NCBI RefSeq assembly: GCF_014203795.1
Contig: NZ_JACHJU010000001.1
Coordinates: 1,922,001-1,986,000, forward strand
From: Streptosporangium album
GTDB taxonomy: Bacteria; Actinomycetota; Actinomycetes; Streptosporangiales; Streptosporangiaceae
DNA: 64,000 nucleotides
Direction: 5' to 3'
The translations under genes were made by a program, and so were the position numbers. Positions 61,047 to 64,000 of this stretch are shown one piece after another. Position 1 is the first letter of the stretch. Every line of letters begins with the position of its first letter. Under the pieces are notes generated by a model that was not told the DNA's origin, did no database searches, and saw only the letters and a list, made by a program, of their open reading frames with translations.

Positions 61047-61919
61047 GACCCGTGGCCCTGATGCTCCTCCCGCTCGCCCTGCTCACCGGCTGCGGCGCGC
61101 AGAGCGCGGCGTCCCCGCAGCCCTCGCCCTCCGCCATGGACCGCAAGCAGGACATGACCCGCCAGATGGAGGCGATGCGCGCCGACTGCATGAAGCGGAA
61201 GGGGTTCAAGTACAACGTGAACGTCCCCCCGCCGAAGCAGGTCAGCGACGAGAAACGCAAGCTCGACTCCGGCGACTACGAGACGATGAAGAAGTCGCGG
61301 GAGAAGTACGGTTTCAAATACTTCGCCGAGTTCGTCTACCAGAATGACCTCGCGGCCCGCCAGTACGAGATCTTCGACAACACGGCCAACCAGCCGATCA
61401 GGAACGCCCTCTCGGCGGTCCAGCTGGAGGCCTGGGGCGGGGCGGACGAGACCTGCCACACCGAGGCGATCAAGAAATTCACCGGCAAGACGGTGACCTC
61501 GGAGGATGACTACTACGCGCAGCTCAACCGGCGGCTCGAGCGGGCCGACCGGGAGACGGACAGCGATCCCAGGCTGGTCGAGCTCGCCCGCGCGTACGGC
61601 GACTGCCTCAAGGGCAAGGGCTACCCGGTCACCTCGCTCAGACCGACCAAGATGGACATGGCCGGCGGCGCGGGCCTGCGGCGCGGGCCTGCGGAAAGAG
61701 CTGAACACGCTCGGCCGCAACCAGGCCGAGGACCCCATCGAGGGCGCCGAGTACCAGCCGAAGCTGACGGCCGAGCAGGCCAGGCCATACCTGGTCCGGG
61801 AGATCAAGGCCGCACTCGACGACCTGGAGTGCGGCAAGGACTTCTACCCCGCCTATCGCACCGACAGTGCCAGCAGACGGGCGTTCGAGGAATTCGGCTA
61901 CGGAGTGATCCAGTGGTGA
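61043..61919 (+). pseudogene. Lipoprotein C of the trio, frameshifted by a 13-bp duplication
   Basis: ATG at 61043 overlaps the stop of lipoprotein B. The frame has a lipobox (ALLTGC), MEAMRADCMKRKGFKYNVNV and DCLKGKGYPVTSLRPTKMDM, then loses its reading frame at about 61680. The expected C-terminus (RKELNTLGRNQAEDPIEG, YLVREIKAALDDLECGKDFY, ending FGYGVIQW) continues in the frame one base on and stops at 61919. The cause is a 13-bp tandem duplication; removing one copy restores a 287-residue protein. As sequenced, the N-terminal frame runs on to 62011 with an unrelated tail. Confidence 0.85.
61667..61692 (+). repeat. 13-bp tandem duplication that breaks lipoprotein C
   Basis: GGCGCGGGCCTGC occurs at 61667-61679 and, directly adjoining, at 61680-61692. 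Thirteen bases shift the frame by one. With a single copy the reading is GGAGLRKELNTLG, matching the paralogues, so the duplication is a recent event or an assembly error. Confidence 0.85.
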
Positions 61920-61971
61920 GAAACGTTCCGACCCTCCTCATCCCGGCCGCGCCGACCTGTCGCGCCGCGGA

Positions 61972-63783
61972 ATGCGTGGTACCGGACAGTCAGGCCACCG
62001 GGCCGTGGTGACGTCGAGGCAGCGCGTGCTGAGCGGCATCGTGGCCGGGGTCGTCGTGATCGCCGGCGCCGGGTGGGCGGTCGGCACGCGACTGCGCTCC
62101 CCCGCCGACGAGGCCGCGTCGCGCCGGCCGCCCAGACCCTCCCTGGTCACCTCTCCCGTCGTACGGAAGAAGCTGACCAGCACGGTCGCCGTCAGCGGCA
62201 CCCTGGCGTACGGCTCGCCGCTGCCCGTCACCCTCGCCGGGGTGGTCGGCGGCACCGCCGAAAACCAGCGGGTCACCCGGGCCCCGCGCCCCGGGAAGAT
62301 CACCGAGGGTTCGGTGCTGATGGAGGTCAACGGCCGCCCGGTGTTCGCGCTGCGCGGCAAGGTCCCCATGCACCGGACCATGGCCGCGGGCACCGCGGGC
62401 GCCGATGTCAAGCAGCTCCAGACGGCGCTGCGCCGCCTCGGGTTCGGCGCGCCGGTCACCGGCGTCTTCGACTCCGCGACCACGGTCGCCGTCCAGCGCT
62501 GGTACGCCAAGCGGGGCTACGTGGCCCAGGAACCCGACCTCACCGCCAAGCAGACCAGGGAACAGCTGCGCCAGGCCGTGCAGACCGCCGAGGAGACCCT
62601 GCTCACCGACCGCAAGGCCCTCGACGCCGGACGTGACGTCAAGCCGCTGAAGCTCAAGCTCGACAACGCCCGCCAGGACCTGCGGGCCGCCGAGAACGCG
62701 TTGGAGGGAGAGGACGCCACAGACCTCACCCCGGAGGAGACGCGGCAGCTGGAGACCCTGCGCCAGGCCGTACGGACCGCCGAGGAGGAGGTGCTGGCCG
62801 CCGAGCAGGCCCTCGCCGCTGCCCAGTCCCCGCCGGCTCCCCCCACGCCCAAGCCCGAGCAGACCCCCGCCCCGGCCAAGCCCGAGGCCGACACGCGGCT
62901 GTTGGAGACAAAGGTCTACAACGCCCGGCAGAATCTTGAATCCGCGCATGCCGCTCTGGCGGCTTTCGCGGACGAGGCGGGCCTGAACAAGGGGAAACGC
63001 CTTGCGGAGCTGCGCAAGGCCGTACGGCTGGCCAAGGAGGCGGTGGTCACCGCCGAGCAGGCGCTGCGCCAGGCCCGCCAGGACTCCCCGCTCCGGTTGA
63101 AGATCGCCAACGGCAGCAAGAACGTGGCGAGCGCCAAGGCCATCCTGGCCGAATACCTGAAGACGTACGGCATCGGCATCCCACCCGGCGAGATCGCCTT
63201 CCTCCCCGCTCTCCCGGCCCGGCTGGACAAGGCGTCGGTGAAACCCGGCGACACCGTCGGCGACAAGGTCGCCACGGTGACCAGCTCGGCCTTCGCGGTG
63301 ACCGGCTCGGTGGAGACCAAGGAGGCCAAGCTTCTGCGTAAGGGCATGAAGGCGACGCTGGAGACCGCCGACGGCACGACGTTCCGGGCCGTGCTGAGCG
63401 CGACCGGCGAGGCGGCCAAGCCCGCGGACGAGGAGAAGAAGGACGAGGGCGCCGGGGCTGCCGACGACAATCTGGGCTCGGTGCCGGTGCTGCTGACCCC
63501 GACCGTCACCAAGGGACTGCGGGAGCAGATCGGCGCGTCGGTCACCGTGAAGATCTCCGTCGGCGCCACCGGCGGCGCCGTGCTCACCGTGCCGGTGGCC
63601 GCGGTCGTCACCTCGGCCGACGGCCGGCCGCGGGTCCAGGTGGAGCTGCCCGGCGGCGGCGACAAGGTCAAGGACGTGGAGGTCAAGACCGGTCTCACCG
63701 CCGACGGCGACGTCGAGGTGACACCGGTGAAGCCGGACGGGCTGAAAGAGGGCGACCGGGTGGTGGTGAGCGGCGATGCCTGA
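61972..63783 (+). CDS. Membrane-fusion-type export protein with peptidoglycan-binding domain
   Basis: About 603 residues (591 if started at the GTG at 62008). Order: N-terminal membrane anchor (SGIVAGVVVIAGAGWAVGT), a first barrel-sandwich half (VVRKKLTSTVAVSGTLAYGS), a PG_binding_1 domain (AGADVKQLQTALRRLGFGAP, FDSATTVAVQRWYAKRGY), three to four long helical hairpin segments rich in Ala, Glu, Arg and Lys, then the second half-motif and barrel (LDKASVKPGDTVGDKVATV, VLTVPVAAVVTSADGRPRVQ). This is the actinomycete type of periplasmic adaptor that works with a MacB-like ABC transporter. The ABC ATPase gene overlaps its end by 8 bases. Confidence 0.87.
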   Translation: MRGTGQSGHRAVVTSRQRVLSGIVAGVVVIAGAGWAVGTRLRSPADEAASRRPPRPSLVTSPVVRKKLTSTVAVSGTLAYGSPLPVTLAGVVGGTAENQRVTRAPRPGKITEGSVLMEVNGRPVFALRGKVPMHRTMAAGTAGADVKQLQTALRRLGFGAPVTGVFDSATTVAVQRWYAKRGYVAQEPDLTAKQTREQLRQAVQTAEETLLTDRKALDAGRDVKPLKLKLDNARQDLRAAENALEGEDATDLTPEETRQLETLRQAVRTAEEEVLAAEQALAAAQSPPAPPTPKPEQTPAPAKPEADTRLLETKVYNARQNLESAHAALAAFADEAGLNKGKRLAELRKAVRLAKEAVVTAEQALRQARQDSPLRLKIANGSKNVASAKAILAEYLKTYGIGIPPGEIAFLPALPARLDKASVKPGDTVGDKVATVTSSAFAVTGSVETKEAKLLRKGMKATLETADGTTFRAVLSATGEAAKPADEEKKDEGAGAADDNLGSVPVLLTPTVTKGLREQIGASVTVKISVGATGGAVLTVPVAAVVTSADGRPRVQVELPGGGDKVKDVEVKTGLTADGDVEVTPVKPDGLKEGDRVVVSGDA

Positions 63784-64000
63784 CGTCATCCGACCGGGAA
63801 ACGGTCACACGGACGTGCCTGACGTCACCGCGCCGGAGAGCAGCCGAGCCGGGGTGCCCGACGTCATCCACCTGGACGGTGTCAGCCGGGTGTTCCTCAC
63901 GGAGCCGCCCGTGCACGCCCTCTCCATGATCAGCCTACGTGTTGGGCAGGGGGACTACATGGCCATCGTGGGCCCCTCGGGGTCCGGGAAGTCCACCCTG
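63776..64000 (+). CDS. ABC transporter ATPase (MacB/LolD-like), partial, running off the right edge
   Basis: The 75 visible residues end in the Walker A motif GPSGSGKSTL, preceded by VIHLDGVSRVFLTEPPVHAL and SMISLRVGQGDYMAIV, typical for MacB-type ATPases that pair with a membrane-fusion protein. Three start candidates each lead PDV: ATG at 63776, GTG at 63815 and GTG at 63854, all in near-identical contexts (TGCCTGACGTCA or TGCCCGACGTCA). The last gives the usual N-terminus length for the family. Its permease would follow outside the window. Confidence 0.88.
   Translation, partial: MPDVIRPGNGHTDVPDVTAPESSRAGVPDVIHLDGVSRVFLTEPPVHALSMISLRVGQGDYMAIVGPSGSGKSTL

Noticed and set aside
61916..62011. 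31-codon frame overlapping the lipoprotein C stop and the possible GTG start of the adaptor protein.
   Set aside because: Composition is unremarkable and it equals the out-of-frame run-off of lipoprotein C, so chance is the simpler explanation.

Overview
The window is high-GC actinomycete chromosome. Supporting signs are the G/C-rich third codon positions, frequent GTG and TTG starts, many four-base stop/start overlaps, a mycothiol S-conjugate amidase, an F420-type PPOX protein, PASTA-less Ser/Thr kinases, a GerM-like lipoprotein behind a two-component system, and DUF4307 and DUF6879-type genes. Gene content suggests a Streptosporangiales-like or related soil actinomycete; that placement is inference. 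I saw no rRNA, tRNA, CRISPR array, insertion sequence or prophage.

Layout: 1-3.5 kb, the minus-strand end of an inositol catabolism operon (iolG, iolE-like, iolC, aldolase running off the left edge). 3.7-5.6 kb, a MocR regulator facing the remnant of a DMT permease, plus a small membrane protein. 5.9-8.3 kb, class I fumarase followed by a decayed DUF6879/XRE pair. 8.3-11.6 kb, ArsR regulator, small coiled-coil protein, MMPL exporter and an F420 PPOX protein. 12-16.7 kb, Fe-superoxide dismutase behind two Nur-box-like sites, two Ser/Thr kinases and class II fumarase. 16.8-22.3 kb, 3-hydroxybutyrate dehydrogenase, PucR-type regulator, MHS transporter and alpha/beta hydrolase. 22.3-28 kb, an unusual family 2 glycosyltransferase, a lytic transglycosylase and an AfsQ/Mtr-like two-component operon with lipoprotein. 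28-31 kb, PIN-PhoH ATPase and a short-chain Z-isoprenyl synthase.

31.1-33.7 kb is the most interesting part: a compact minus-strand operon encoding a TIGR04222-like membrane protein with a Gly/Ser/Cys tail, an unlisted 39-residue ORF, a DUF692/MNIO iron oxygenase, a small partner protein, and a second tiny membrane protein with the same kind of Gly/Cys tail. It looks like an uncharacterised peptide- or protein-tail-modifying system at the membrane. PEP carboxykinase follows upstream, with three DasR-like palindromes before it.

36-49 kb holds an internally deleted drug exporter with its TetR regulator, an NlpC/P60 hydrolase with a MacB-PCD-like domain, greA, mca, a TrcRS-like two-component system divergent from a ferric-reductase/FMN-binding/ApbE set (the first truncated, the last frameshifted), and a GT-C mannosyltransferase. 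49-64 kb holds a DUF255 thioredoxin-like protein, a bifunctional PBP, an Lrp regulator divergent from hppD, an RDD protein, an M1 peptidase, an autoregulated-looking PadR unit, three tandem paralogous lipoproteins (the third broken by a 13-bp duplication), and the start of a membrane-fusion/ABC export operon that leaves the right edge.

A recurring theme is local gene decay: about seven damaged genes in 64 kb, several by clean internal deletions. Regulatory sequence is unusually readable, with Nur, DasR-like, AfsQ1-like and PadR-type sites. All functional statements come from reading motifs by eye; no database search was run.
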